Assembly: GCF_900111985.1 (NCBI RefSeq)
Contig: NZ_FOKI01000011.1
Coordinates: 1 to 64,000 of the forward strand
Reading direction: 5' to 3'
Source of the DNA: Clostridium frigidicarnis
GTDB taxonomy: Bacteria; Bacillota; Clostridia; Clostridiales; Clostridiaceae
DNA: 64,000 bases
Both the position numbers and the translations under genes were made by a program. How positions within the stretch are numbered: position 1 is the stretch's first letter; every line of letters starts with the position of its first letter. This document shows, piece by piece, positions 44,864-54,129 of the stretch. The notes beneath the pieces are model-generated. The model was not told the origin of the DNA. It saw nothing but the letters and a program-made list of their open reading frames with translations, and did no database searches.

Positions 44864-45805
44864 TTACATTAGCTGCTTATATAACGGTAACCCAAATGAA
44901 AAAGTGGTTTTCTCATTTGGTATGCTTTTGACTAAAACCTTTCCATTTAATCTTTCTATAAGTTTTTTAACTATTGCAAGACCTAACCCGCTTCCACGTA
45001 ACTTTTCATTTCTTGAAGGTTCTGCCGTATATAATCTATCAAATATATATGGAATATCCTTTTCAGGAATACCAGCTCCCCCATTCCATATCTCTACCCA
45101 AACCATAGAGTTTTTCTCTTTCATCATTAAGCCAATTGTTTTTTGTTCTTTTCCATATCTAAGTGCATTAAGTAAAAGATTAGATAGTATTCTATCAATA
45201 GCTTTACTATCTCCCCATACAAATAAATCCTTTTCTTGTATCTCAATAATAGGTTCAATATTTTCCTTTACAAATTCCTGATAAAACTCTACTAATGCGT
45301 CTTTAACAATATTAGTCAAATTAATTTTTTCTAATTTAATTGGTACATCTTCAGCTTCTATTTTTGAAAGCTGAAAATATTGTTCAAGTAATGAATATAA
45401 TCTTTGAGCCTTAATATATACTATATCAAGAAAATATTTTCTTTCTTCTTTGTCTAGCGTTGAATCCTTATGTAGTGCTTCTAAATACCCCAGAACAGAA
45501 GTTAATGGAGTTCTTAAATCATGTGATATATTAGAAATCATTTTTTTTCTTGATTCTTCAAGATATTCTTTTTTTTCAACAATACGTTGAAATTCATCTA
45601 TTATAGAATTTAAGTTAACTCCTAAGTTTTGTAACCCCTTATTAGAGGAATATAAACGCAACCTCATATTAAAGTTACCATCTCTTATTTGCTCTAGTGA
45701 CCTATTAATTTCGTCTATCTGATTAGAAAAATATATATTCTTAAATATTGAAATACAACATACACACATTAAAAAGATTATAAGAATTAACAAATATGTA
45801 TTCAT
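44864..45805 (-). CDS. Sensor histidine kinase, single membrane anchor
   Basis: 313 residues. One N-terminal membrane helix (~3-25) with almost no extracellular loop, a HAMP-like segment, HisKA with phospho-acceptor SHDLRTPLTS, and an ATPase domain with N box LSNLLLNALRYG and GSGLGLAIVKK. The lack of a sensor loop suggests sensing within the membrane or through the neighbouring transporter. It lies 9 nt after the response regulator. Confidence 0.93.
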   Translation of the reverse strand: MNTYLLILIIFLMCVCCISIFKNIYFSNQIDEINRSLEQIRDGNFNMRLRLYSSNKGLQNLGVNLNSIIDEFQRIVEKKEYLEESRKKMISNISHDLRTPLTSVLGYLEALHKDSTLDKEERKYFLDIVYIKAQRLYSLLEQYFQLSKIEAEDVPIKLEKINLTNIVKDALVEFYQEFVKENIEPIIEIQEKDLFVWGDSKAIDRILSNLLLNALRYGKEQKTIGLMMKEKNSMVWVEIWNGGAGIPEKDIPYIFDRLYTAEPSRNEKLRGSGLGLAIVKKLIERLNGKVLVKSIPNEKTTFSFGLPLYKQLM

Positions 45806-45814
45806 ATTACTACC

Positions 45815-46516
45815 TTACACCTCGCCTAACTTATAACCTATTCCCCAAACCGTCTTTATATATTTAGAATTAGAGGAACAGCTTTCAATTTTATTTCTGA
45901 GACGGCTTATATGTACCATCACAGTATTTTCATCAGTAATATATTCTTCTTTCCAAACAGCATTGAAAAGCTGTGATTTTGTAAATACCTTATTGGGATA
46001 AGTCATTAAGAGCTTTAATATTTCAAATTCCTTTGCTGTGAGATTTATATGTCTTTCTCCCACTTTAAGTTCATAAGTATCTAAATTTAATTGAAGCTCC
46101 CCATGTTTTAATATTTCAGTTTTTTCAATTTCATTACTGTTATTAAATTGTAAATATCTTCTTAATTGAGCCTTAACCCTTGCTATAACCTCTCCTATAT
46201 CAAAAGGCTTAACAATATAATCGTCTGCTCCTAATTCAAGTCCAAATATTTTATCTGTCTGTTCATCTTTTGCTGACAAAATTATTACTGGAATTGTACT
46301 CTTTTCCCTAATCTTTAGAAGAACCTCTCCGCCATTAAATTTGGGTAACATTAAATCTAATATGACCAATTGATATGTTTTATTTTCAAATTTATTTATA
46401 GCTTCCATACCATCAAAACTACAATCCACAATATACCCTTCTTTTCTTAAATAATTTGCAATAAGATAATTAATTTCTTTATCATCTTCAACTACTAAAA
46501 TACATATATTCTCCAT
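45815..46516 (-). CDS. OmpR-family response regulator
   Basis: About 233 residues. Receiver domain with acidic pocket VVEDD and phospho-Asp in VILDLMLPK, conserved Lys in VKPFD; C-terminal winged-helix DNA-binding domain (LTAKEFEILKLLM, VWGIGYKL). Start ATG 46516 is preferred because AAGGAG lies just upstream; the frame could extend to 46570 but without a site and with a non-family N-terminus. Its likely target is the repeat at 44,739-44,771. Confidence 0.93.
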   Translation of the reverse strand: MENICILVVEDDKEINYLIANYLRKEGYIVDCSFDGMEAINKFENKTYQLVILDLMLPKFNGGEVLLKIREKSTIPVIILSAKDEQTDKIFGLELGADDYIVKPFDIGEVIARVKAQLRRYLQFNNSNEIEKTEILKHGELQLNLDTYELKVGERHINLTAKEFEILKLLMTYPNKVFTKSQLFNAVWKEEYITDENTVMVHISRLRNKIESCSSNSKYIKTVWGIGYKLGEV

Positions 46517-46703
46517 AATACTCCTTCCATCTCCATAGCTTGTATTTATCCCTATATTATCTTTCTTCATAAATATACTATACTACAAAATTACTATAAT
46601 CTTAATTACCAATATCCAGACTTTCCACTTTTAAGTATATCCATTCCTGTTATTGCACTTAAAAAATTATTCATTTCTTTGATTGATTTTTACTAAAAAA
46701 GAT

Positions 46704-46754
46704 TAAAAAATAAGAGGTAAATAACTATCAATGTGATTAGTTATTTACCTCTTA
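46704..46754 (-). terminator. Strong intrinsic terminator
   Basis: 17-bp perfect stem (TAAGAGGTAAATAACTA and its complement) with a 10-nt loop, followed on the minus strand by six T. It ends the ATPase/nuclease unit. Confidence 0.85.
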
Positions 46755-46775
46755 CCTATTTTCTACAATTACATT

Positions 46776-46985
46776 TTAATTAAATGATGAGTTATAATAA
46801 CTTCTAATAATTGTAGGTAGTGGTTCATAATATGCACTAGAATTATAATCATCAATAATATTACAAATTTTAGCATTATATACTCGTATTAAACCATGAA
46901 TATAATCCTCATTTGGTTCCAATGTATTTAGCATTAACCTCTTATATACTTTTTCAACTTTAAAAGTTGATAAATAAGTTGTCAT
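46776..46985 (-). CDS. Small hypothetical protein, 69 aa
   Basis: Not recognised. 69 residues, no membrane segment, rich in Tyr and Asn. AAAGGGGAG precedes the ATG and a strong terminator follows the stop, both of which support expression. It lies 40 nt after the nuclease-like gene and could be a third part of that cassette, or an unrelated small gene. Confidence 0.55.
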   Translation of the reverse strand: MTTYLSTFKVEKVYKRLMLNTLEPNEDYIHGLIRVYNAKICNIIDDYNSSAYYEPLPTIIRSYYNSSFN

Positions 46986-47025
46986 ACTCCCCTTTAACCC
47001 CTATTTTAAAAGATGAATTATTTTG

Positions 47026-47538
47026 TTATTCATCAGTTTGCTTAACTAAATTATATTCAGCTGCAATTTTATCATTCATTACAATAACATCACTTTTCCA
47101 AATAGTATTGTGATATGATAACTTTTCCTTAAGCGCATCTGATAAAGGCATTAACCACTCTATTCTATGACCTTTAATTACAAGAATAAACCTAAATTTA
47201 ACTTTGCTATTATCTAATTGAAAAAAATTATCATGTATTTCTCCATAATCATTATTCCTATTCAAAACAGCAGAATAATATAAATTAAAAGAATGTATAA
47301 ACTTCTCATAAATCTCATCTATATACTCATTAAAACGAATAGTATTTTCTTTTACTGGTCTTGGTGAACTTGATTTTGCTTCAATAAAACTTAATTGATT
47401 TTTATCATTTAATAGAATGAATTCTACAACTTTTATTCCATTTCCTATTTTATTATGCAATTTAGATTTTTCAACTTGAAATATTTTATCATCTTGAAAA
47501 TCACCAAAAGTCATATTAGATTCATTTACTTGAACCAC
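47026..47538 (-). CDS. Small protein with PD-(D/E)xK-like motif, partner of the ATPase
   Basis: 170 residues. The stretch KVVEFILLNDKNQLSFIEAKSS has the spacing of a restriction-type nuclease core (acidic residue, then E-x-K on the next strand), which suggests a minimal nuclease. The family is not recognised. It begins with GTG sharing one base with the stop of the ATPase gene, so the two are translationally coupled. The pairing of an SMC/OLD-type ATPase with a small nuclease-like protein resembles known two-gene defence systems such as Septu, though it is not one I can name. Confidence 0.6.
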   Translation of the reverse strand: MVQVNESNMTFGDFQDDKIFQVEKSKLHNKIGNGIKVVEFILLNDKNQLSFIEAKSSSPRPVKENTIRFNEYIDEIYEKFIHSFNLYYSAVLNRNNDYGEIHDNFFQLDNSKVKFRFILVIKGHRIEWLMPLSDALKEKLSYHNTIWKSDVIVMNDKIAAEYNLVKQTDE

Positions 47539-48566
47539 TATTTCATCGCCCTTTCTACTTCATCTTTATAAAGTTGAATGAATGTATCCATAATTGTGTT
47601 ATTTTTCAAATCTCCAAATTTCACATTATTTTCACATTCTACACCATCATCAGTTTTGTATAATGAGTAATACATAACAACATCATCATCAGAACGTTTA
47701 ACATCAAAGTATTTTGCAAAAATATAATCATGGGTAGTAATAAAAATTTGGACACCATTTTTTTGTAATTCAAGTAATATTTCTACTAAATTAGGAATAA
47801 ACTTAGGATTAATATTAGCTTCTGGCTCATCCCATAAAAGAACACTATGGCTAGTTATGTTTTCATTCATTAAGAGTTGCCATAATAATCCTATCTTTTT
47901 TAAACCTTCTGCTTCAACTGCAAAATCAACCATATCACCATTATCTTTTTTTATATAAAATTCTTCGTTTTCAAATACTACTTTACCTTTCATCATTTTT
48001 TCTAGCATTGGTAAAATCTTTAATGCAATTTTAGGTGGCTGTTTTAATTGCCACTGTCCAGCGACTTTTATAATATCAACCAATGTTTTATCGAATGGAA
48101 ATTCACTGAATTTATCTGCCATTGATACAAATCCTTTTGAATGTGTAAGCATATCCTTTGCTGGAATAAACGTACATTCAACCTCTTTAGAAGGATATGC
48201 AATTTCATATGAACATTCGTCATCACTTCCAGCTGTTGTATTTATTCCATTAACATCAAGTTGTGATTTTCCCATTAAATAATTTTTGTCACACCTATTT
48301 TCAATTCCTGAAACTTTTAATTCTAATAACAATGGTTTTAGTTGTCTAACAAAAAAGCGATCATTTATGTTTGCAGCTTTAAAATATTTTGAAATATCAT
48401 CTATATTTTTACTTTTAGCAATTTGAAGATTTGCATATATTGCTTTAATGAGTTGCGTCTTCCCAGTTCCATTTTCTCCAATTATTACATTTATACCCTT
48501 TGAAAAGTCAACTTTTAAATTCTCAAATATAGTAAAATTCTTCAGTTTAATACTCTCAATACTCAT
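47538..48566 (-). CDS. AAA/OLD-type ATP-binding protein
   Basis: 342 residues. N-terminus IESIKLKNFTIFENLKVDF then Walker A GENGTGKTQL; Walker B VLLWDEPEANINP; ITTHDY as the switch His. This is the compact SMC-like ATPase seen in many anti-phage and DNA-repair systems. It is followed without a gap by a nuclease-like gene. AGGAG lies 10 nt before the ATG. ATPase assignment is firm; a defence role is inferred from the pairing. Confidence 0.85.
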   Translation of the reverse strand: MSIESIKLKNFTIFENLKVDFSKGINVIIGENGTGKTQLIKAIYANLQIAKSKNIDDISKYFKAANINDRFFVRQLKPLLLELKVSGIENRCDKNYLMGKSQLDVNGINTTAGSDDECSYEIAYPSKEVECTFIPAKDMLTHSKGFVSMADKFSEFPFDKTLVDIIKVAGQWQLKQPPKIALKILPMLEKMMKGKVVFENEEFYIKKDNGDMVDFAVEAEGLKKIGLLWQLLMNENITSHSVLLWDEPEANINPKFIPNLVEILLELQKNGVQIFITTHDYIFAKYFDVKRSDDDVVMYYSLYKTDDGVECENNVKFGDLKNNTIMDTFIQLYKDEVERAMK

Positions 48567-48711
48567 AATTTCTCACTCCTAATTACTTTTAAGACCATGT
48601 TTTTATATTATACTATCTATGTTTCTATTGTCTTTTTTTACTTTTAATCGTTTTAATAAAACTTAATTAAATCATTCTCCCTTAAATGCCTCTTGCATTA
48701 ATTAATTGAAG

Positions 48712-48852
48712 TTATCTTATAATTGAGTTAACCTTAATTTCTAGCTTATCACCAGCATCTACTATTTTTGATAACATAAGTGGAGTTGGAATTTTAAACA
48801 TAGCATCTCCTATATATTCACTTAAAATCATTGTTTCTTGCTTTTTTATCAT
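48712..48852 (-). CDS. Orphan MazE/AbrB-like antitoxin, 46 aa
   Basis: 46 residues. The segment FKIPTPLMLSKIVDAGDKL follows the pattern of MazE-family swapped-hairpin antitoxins (RIP..L....L..GD.v.I). The usual C-terminal toxin-binding tail is missing and no toxin gene follows. AGGTGA lies about 8 nt before the ATG. It may be a remnant of a toxin-antitoxin pair or a stand-alone small regulator. Confidence 0.5.
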   Translation of the reverse strand: MIKKQETMILSEYIGDAMFKIPTPLMLSKIVDAGDKLEIKVNSIIR

Positions 48853-48896
48853 GCCAATCACCTGCATTATTTTATAATCTAATTATAACATAAAGG

Positions 48897-48930
48897 ACCT
48901 AAAAAATTGTTAAACAACAATTTTTTAGGT
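48897..48930. terminator. Bidirectional terminator-like hairpin
   Basis: 15-bp perfect stem (ACCTAAAAAATTGTT and its complement) with a 4-nt loop. The A/T runs sit inside the stem, giving a partial U-tract in either direction. It lies between the IS3 remnant and the MazE-like gene. Confidence 0.55.
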
Positions 48931-48934
48931 CTAA

Positions 48935-49338
48935 TTTTCCGAAAGTCACTTTTTCAGCAGCCTCCTTACATCCATGCTTAGGAGTATTTAAATTAGGACC
49001 TGGTCAAACTCTGGAGATTCCCATTTCACGCATGTATCGCTGTACTGTAGGTCTGCTTATATAAAAAAAACCTATATTGTTAAGTATTACACATATGCGT
49101 CTAGATCCATAGAAAAGCCAGTGGGCATATATTTCATCAATCTTGTGCTTGATTTTCTATCTCTTATTCTGATACCTTCAAAGATTTTGGCAAGCTTTGA
49201 AACTTCTTCATTCTTCCATCTACAGACTTAGTTTAGGTATATATCATGCTCAGATGCAATCTGAGCTATGGACTTTTCTTCTTTTAATATTTGTATTACA
49301 ACCGTTGCTTTAAATTCACCATTATATGACTTTCTCAT
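48935..49338 (-). pseudogene. IS3-family transposase remnant
   Basis: Starts MRKSYNGEFKATVVIQILKE, the orfA helix-turn-helix protein of IS3 elements, then an in-frame TAA at codon 37 followed by VCRWKNEEV. Further on, in another frame, comes orfB text (IDEIYAHWLFYGSRRI, RPTVQRYMREMGI). Most of orfA's end and the catalytic DDE part of orfB are deleted. Dead element; I could not find clear terminal repeats. Confidence 0.8.
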
Positions 49339-49451
49339 ATGCTAATTATTCACCTTAAATCTTGCATTTAAACTGTCTAGTTTTTGTTATCCATTATAGA
49401 TTACACCTAAATTCATAGTTTTATTATAAGTGTCAAATTAGTCATAAACTC

Positions 49452-50339
49452 TTACAAAGGTAATTTTTTCATTTGTATGTTTTCTGCTAAACTTATAAAA
49501 CCTAATTCATTATAAAATATTTCTGCATCATTTCCCACTGTAACATTTAGCCTAATAGCTGGATAATTACCAGCTGCTAAATTCAATATCCTTTTCATCA
49601 TTTTAGTTGCTAATCCTTTTCTTTGAAATTTAGGATGTACAACAAAATCTAATATATAAGGCAATCCATTTACCAATCCGACTATACACGCTGCAATTAA
49701 CTTTTTTGTTGGAGTATGATAAATTAATGTAGACCAATCATTAGGCACATTCATACATCTTATATGGTCAAAATACACATTTACACTTGAAACTTGAAAA
49801 TCATAAGATTGAGATGAAATGTATGAAAAGTTACTCTTGCTATATGTTTCATAATATAGCTGTGCCATATCTTCTGAATGTTCTATTTTAGGATTTATTA
49901 CTTTATATTCTTCTTCCCAATCTACATCAAATGTATTTGTTGCACAAACCATAAGTTTATTAATTATCTTAAGCTTATACCCAAAACTTTCATAATCCTT
50001 AATTGATTTTAAATCAGCATCAGAAACTTCGATATCTTCATTCCTGTCAGATATGGAATCAACATATAAACTTAATTTCTCAATCAATATTCTTTTATTA
50101 TTGAATGGTGGTATGACAAATACACATTTAAGCATATTAGGTTTTATAAAAGCTCCACCTATTCTTTTATTATCTTTTATTACCCAATAACAGAAATCTA
50201 CTTTTTTATAGCGATCAATTTCACCTTGAAAACTTAATGGCATCCACTCATTAAAATTACTCAATCTATAAATAGCATGATATCTTCCCCATTCTTCTGA
50301 ATCGGCCTCACAAACTGTATATTCTTCTAAATTGCACAT
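49452..50339 (-). CDS. GNAT-family N-acetyltransferase
   Basis: 295 residues. The C-terminal half is a GNAT domain: DFVVHPKFQRKGLATKMM binds acetyl-CoA and NDAEIFYNELGF closes the fold. The N-terminal half resembles a second, degenerate GNAT copy. Substrate unknown. It stands alone with its own GAGAGGAA site, so a link to the biosynthetic cluster is not supported. Confidence 0.85.
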   Translation of the reverse strand: MCNLEEYTVCEADSEEWGRYHAIYRLSNFNEWMPLSFQGEIDRYKKVDFCYWVIKDNKRIGGAFIKPNMLKCVFVIPPFNNKRILIEKLSLYVDSISDRNEDIEVSDADLKSIKDYESFGYKLKIINKLMVCATNTFDVDWEEEYKVINPKIEHSEDMAQLYYETYSKSNFSYISSQSYDFQVSSVNVYFDHIRCMNVPNDWSTLIYHTPTKKLIAACIVGLVNGLPYILDFVVHPKFQRKGLATKMMKRILNLAAGNYPAIRLNVTVGNDAEIFYNELGFISLAENIQMKKLPL

Positions 50340-50548
50340 AAAAATTCCTCTCTCTCAATCATTTTATTATTTTTTCCTGAAATACCTTACCTAAAGGTAG
50401 CACGCAATTATGTACAAACATTCAGCTAATATATGTAAATATTTTGTCAATCTCTGAGTGGTTCTCAACAATGTTGATACAATTCTTATGCATGAATTTC
50501 TGCTATTCATACACTGCTGCACGGCAATTTTCAATTGGAATTTGATAC

Positions 50549-51121
50549 TTATTTTCTTTTAGGTTTTAATGATATTCCTTTACTAAAAGCGGGATGATTA
50601 CTATCTTTTTCAGATGTTATAATTTTCATTCCTTCTGGAATTGGCCAGTCAACCCCTATTTTTTTATCATTCCAAGGAATACCACTTTCATCTTCTGGAT
50701 GATAATAGTCAGATAACTTATAAGCAAATTCAGCCGTATCAGAAAGGACTAAGAAACCATGTGCAAACCCTTCTGGAACATATAACATATTTTTCTTTTC
50801 AGCTGATAAAACAACACCAAACCATTTACCATATGTTTTAGATCCTTCACGAATATCAACTGCCACATCAAAAACTTCACCACTTGTGACACGTACTAGT
50901 TTTCCTTGCTGATATGTTTTTTGAAAATGTAATCCTCTAAGAACACCTTTTTTAGACATTGATTGATTTTCTTGAACAAATTCCATATCAAGTCCAGCTT
51001 CTTTAAAATCTTTAGAATTGTATGTCTCTAAATTATAACCTCTTTCATCTGAAAATATTTTAGGCTCTATAGTATAAAGTCCTTCTATATCCAAACATTT
51101 TTCAAACTTGAATTGTCCCAT
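50549..51121 (-). CDS. rfbC: dTDP-4-dehydrorhamnose 3,5-epimerase
   Basis: About 190 residues, the full family length: FSDERGYNLETYN, QENQSMSKKGVLRGLHFQ with catalytic His, FDVAVDIREGSKTYG, and YVPEGFAHGFLVLSD. It makes dTDP-4-keto-L-rhamnose. rfbA, rfbB and rfbD are not nearby, so the gene is an orphan copy. ATG 51121 is preferred (GGAGG upstream) to TTG 51127. Confidence 0.93.
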   Translation of the reverse strand: MGQFKFEKCLDIEGLYTIEPKIFSDERGYNLETYNSKDFKEAGLDMEFVQENQSMSKKGVLRGLHFQKTYQQGKLVRVTSGEVFDVAVDIREGSKTYGKWFGVVLSAEKKNMLYVPEGFAHGFLVLSDTAEFAYKLSDYYHPEDESGIPWNDKKIGVDWPIPEGMKIITSEKDSNHPAFSKGISLKPKRK

Positions 51122-51147
51122 TTTCAACCTCCATATATTGAATTAAA

Positions 51148-51381
51148 TCACTTTTTACAAATTGTAATTTGTTGAACTGAGCTACAATTCAAACAATTTA
51201 TAAGTATTATACAAAATACTTCCATATATGTCAATTTACAAAATATTTTACTTGACAGTCCCTGACTTTGCATTTCTTCTATAGTCGGAATACAACCTTG
51301 CTTGAGATTTATTTGCTTTTTCACAGAAGTTTCCTCCTTTGCATGATGTTCTATCATATTATTAATATACCAGGTAGCCAT
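51148..51381 (-). CDS. Doubtful small ORF, 77 aa
   Basis: Not recognised. 77 residues, Cys-rich hydrophobic C-terminal half. No good ribosome site before its ATG, and it begins 25 nt past the oleate hydratase terminator. Probably not expressed or a fragment; listed because the gap would otherwise be empty. Confidence 0.2.
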   Translation of the reverse strand: MATWYINNMIEHHAKEETSVKKQINLKQGCIPTIEEMQSQGLSSKIFCKLTYMEVFCIILINCLNCSSVQQITICKK

Positions 51382-51405
51382 ATGAGTATTAACTACAATA
51401 AATTA

Positions 51406-51435
51406 AAATCCCGATTTTTTTAAAATTCGGGATTT
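51406..51435 (-). terminator. Terminator of the oleate hydratase gene
   Basis: 9-bp stem AAATCCCGA/TCGGGATTT with an A/T loop, followed on the minus strand by TTTTAATTTATT, about 30 nt past the stop at 51,464. Confidence 0.65.
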
Positions 51436-51463
51436 CAATCAAATTATCTAACTGTAAATGTCA

Positions 51464-53257
51464 TTAAATAATTCCATATTCTTTTAATAACTTTTCAATG
51501 TCTGTTCCTGCTACTTGTTTTAAAACTTTACGTTTAGCCATTGGTGGTAAATCAAGTTTTGGTTTTTCTCCATCTAATAAACATACACCTGCATTTAATA
51601 AATAGCGGATATCATATCTTGAAGAAAATACCTCAGGAACTCCTTTTTCAACTCCAGTTAAAACATATACTGCTTCCATAGCTGTGCGTCCTGAGTATTC
51701 TATAGTAAATACAGTATCACGGCCTGGATCATCCAATGTTTCAGCAAATTGTCCAAGGAAAGCAAAGTTTACTGCATTCTTTGGTACAACATATGGACGA
51801 TCTCCAGCTGCACGAGGCATAAATTGAGATGTGATAAATGGCATCATAACAGGAACTGCACTGCATGACCCTGCTAATTCTTCAATTTTATCTGTCGGAA
51901 CACCTATATGATATAACCATTCTTTTGTGATTTCCTTACCAGTACAATCTCTCATAGGTTTTTTAATATAATCTCCAGGAACATCAGAGAATAAACCATA
52001 TACCCAAACTAGAACATCTTTTTCTGGTTGTCCATAATATTGTTCTTGACGGTTTATTGTCCAACTCATCAACCATGAAGAATCAAGAGCTGTAACTATT
52101 CCGCCTGTTACAGTGCGTCCGCCGTATGGTGAACGTTTTGTGATCTTTTCAATGTACTCAGGAACACGTTCATCATGACAAGTTACTGTACAGGATTCCC
52201 AATTAGATTTTTCTGTATCTGTACAGAATTTATCTGGATTTCCAAATTCATCTGATTGAGCTGCTATATTCCTCCATAGGTTCCAGCATCCTTCTGGCTC
52301 TCTATTAAATGGTGCAGGAGTATTGTCATCACCATATCCTGAACCTTCAGTCATAGAACCATTAGTGATAAATACTAAGTCATTTTCTGTTAAATCAATA
52401 GAGATATCTTTTCCAGTTTTATCTGTTGCAACTATTTTCTTTGCAACCTTTTTATCATCTGAGATTGAGAATTCAACGTTATTAACAGTAACTCCATATT
52501 CAAATTTAGCACCATGGTCTTCTAAATATTTAACCATAGGTTTTACAAATGAAGTGAATTGATCATGTTTTGAAAATTGTAAAGCAGAAAGATTTGGAAG
52601 TCCCCCAACATGGTGAATGAAACGATTCATATATAATTTCATTTCTAAAGCACTATGCCAATTTTCAAAAGCAAACATTGTTCTCCAGTATGTCCAGAAA
52701 TCAGTGTTTAAAAGTTCTTCAGAGAAAATATCTTCAATAGATTTATTTTCAAGTTCTTCATCTGTTATATTTACAAAAGCAGCTAATTCTTTTGCCAAGT
52801 CTTGACCCAAATTGAATTTTCCATTGTCATAACGCTCACCTTGACTTTTAGTAATACGACAATTGCTAAAGTTTGGATCATCGTAGTTTGTATAATAAAA
52901 ATGATCTAAAACAGTCATATTAGGGTCTTCTGTAGATGGTAATGAACTAAATAAGCCCCATAAAACCTCAAAATGGTGACCCATTTCACGCCCACCACGT
53001 GCTACATAATCCACATTTTGACGAACCTCTCCGTCCAAAGAGCCACCAGGAATGTCTAATTGTTCTAAGAAGGTAATCTTGCTGCCATCCATGTGAGCAT
53101 CACGAATTAAAAAACAACCAGCAGCTAAAGCACCAATTCCAGTACCAATTAAATAAGCTTTTTTACCTTCAATTCCTTTAGGCTTTCTTGCATTTACTAA
53201 AGCATGATAACTTCCATTTGTAAGGGTAAGTCTATCATCATGTGTTTTTAATTTCAT
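51464..53257 (-). CDS. ohyA: Oleate hydratase (myosin-cross-reactive antigen family)
   Basis: 597 residues, the usual length. FAD-binding GTGIGALAAGCFLIRDA at the N-terminus, LEQLDIPGGSLDG, and RGGREMGHHFEVLW in the catalytic region. The enzyme adds water to the cis-9 double bond of unsaturated fatty acids to give 10-hydroxy acids, and protects against toxic free fatty acids. A TetR regulator lies upstream in the same direction, a common arrangement in Firmicutes. AGAGGGAG precedes the ATG. Confidence 0.96.
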   Translation of the reverse strand: MKLKTHDDRLTLTNGSYHALVNARKPKGIEGKKAYLIGTGIGALAAGCFLIRDAHMDGSKITFLEQLDIPGGSLDGEVRQNVDYVARGGREMGHHFEVLWGLFSSLPSTEDPNMTVLDHFYYTNYDDPNFSNCRITKSQGERYDNGKFNLGQDLAKELAAFVNITDEELENKSIEDIFSEELLNTDFWTYWRTMFAFENWHSALEMKLYMNRFIHHVGGLPNLSALQFSKHDQFTSFVKPMVKYLEDHGAKFEYGVTVNNVEFSISDDKKVAKKIVATDKTGKDISIDLTENDLVFITNGSMTEGSGYGDDNTPAPFNREPEGCWNLWRNIAAQSDEFGNPDKFCTDTEKSNWESCTVTCHDERVPEYIEKITKRSPYGGRTVTGGIVTALDSSWLMSWTINRQEQYYGQPEKDVLVWVYGLFSDVPGDYIKKPMRDCTGKEITKEWLYHIGVPTDKIEELAGSCSAVPVMMPFITSQFMPRAAGDRPYVVPKNAVNFAFLGQFAETLDDPGRDTVFTIEYSGRTAMEAVYVLTGVEKGVPEVFSSRYDIRYLLNAGVCLLDGEKPKLDLPPMAKRKVLKQVAGTDIEKLLKEYGII

Positions 53258-53449
53258 TATTATCTCCCTCTTTCTTAATTTCTTAATAGTTTTCCAAATC
53301 CTATTATTATATTTAGAGTGCTTCTATATTCACTCTACTAGCATGTCCATATATTGTAATAAATAATAAGTCCTCCCTTAAATTTGTGGATACTTATTAT
53401 CTGTAAGATCTCTATAAATCTATAATATAGTTTTTTTGTGTCTTTTTCA

Positions 53450-53504
53450 TTAGATAAACAAACTGCGGTGTTCGAATTTCGAACACCGCAGTTTGTTTAT
53501 CTAA
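53450..53504. repeat. Perfect 27-bp palindrome between tetR and oleate hydratase
   Basis: Arms of 27 bp match exactly around a single central T; the core is GCGGTGTTCG/CGAACACCGC. On the plus strand TTTTT follows; on the minus strand, the direction of both genes, no U-tract follows. It lies ~70 nt past the TetR stop and ~190 nt before the hydratase start. It could be an attenuating hairpin, or a large operator. The remaining gap (53,258-53,449) should hold the hydratase promoter but no clear -35/-10 pair stands out. Confidence 0.7.
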
Positions 53505-53571
53505 TTTTTAGGCATTGAGGTTAAAATGTCTGATAAAAAAGAAATCTCCATATTGCTTTTTACTAGACATT

Positions 53572-54129
53572 TTAACCAGCACTTCGCTTAAGGGATAGCT
53601 CAATGTTTCCATCGAAGAGCTGCCCGATTCGTCTGATTATAGTATCAGGGTCTTCCTTCATTCCAGAAGCAATCCAGCGTAGTACCATTTCAGTGAGGGC
53701 ACACTGATAAAAGGAAGCAATCAGTTTTCTATCTCCCGAAGAAGCTGAGATACCGTCACTTACCTTTTCAATATACCGAATCATGACATTTCCTGATACA
53801 TTGTATATATAGTTCACTAATTCTTCTCTCTGCATGGAATTATATACATGATAAATAGCTGTTTTGTTTTCTAAAGCAAATTTAGTAGCCACAATAAAAC
53901 TCTCCTCCCAGGAGAGTGTATCATTATATTCATCAATGACTGTCTGAAGTTCTGTTTGGAAGATCTCTGACAGAAGTGCATATACATCTGTGTAGTAATA
54001 ATAAAAAGTATTTCTGTTGATCTCACATACTGTAGCAATATCCTTAACTGTGATTTTGTTAAGTGGACGTTCATTCAGCATCTTTATGAATACCTCATGA
54101 ATCATTTTTCTAGTATATTGCTGTGCCAA
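53572..54129 (-). CDS. TetR-family regulator
   Basis: 185 residues. N-terminal helix-turn-helix: KITVKDIATVCEINRNTFYYYYTDVYAL, the DhaS/TetR_C-8 type. The C-terminal part (TEMVLRWIASGMKEDP) fits the same group. TTG start with GGAGGTGGTGAC directly upstream. It is followed by the palindrome and the oleate hydratase, which it most likely controls in response to fatty acids. Confidence 0.92.
   Translation of the reverse strand: MAQQYTRKMIHEVFIKMLNERPLNKITVKDIATVCEINRNTFYYYYTDVYALLSEIFQTELQTVIDEYNDTLSWEESFIVATKFALENKTAIYHVYNSMQREELVNYIYNVSGNVMIRYIEKVSDGISASSGDRKLIASFYQCALTEMVLRWIASGMKEDPDTIIRRIGQLFDGNIELSLKRSAG

Noticed and set aside
53871-54074. 67-codon minus-strand frame inside the TetR gene
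   Set aside because: It is the TetR coding sequence read in another frame.
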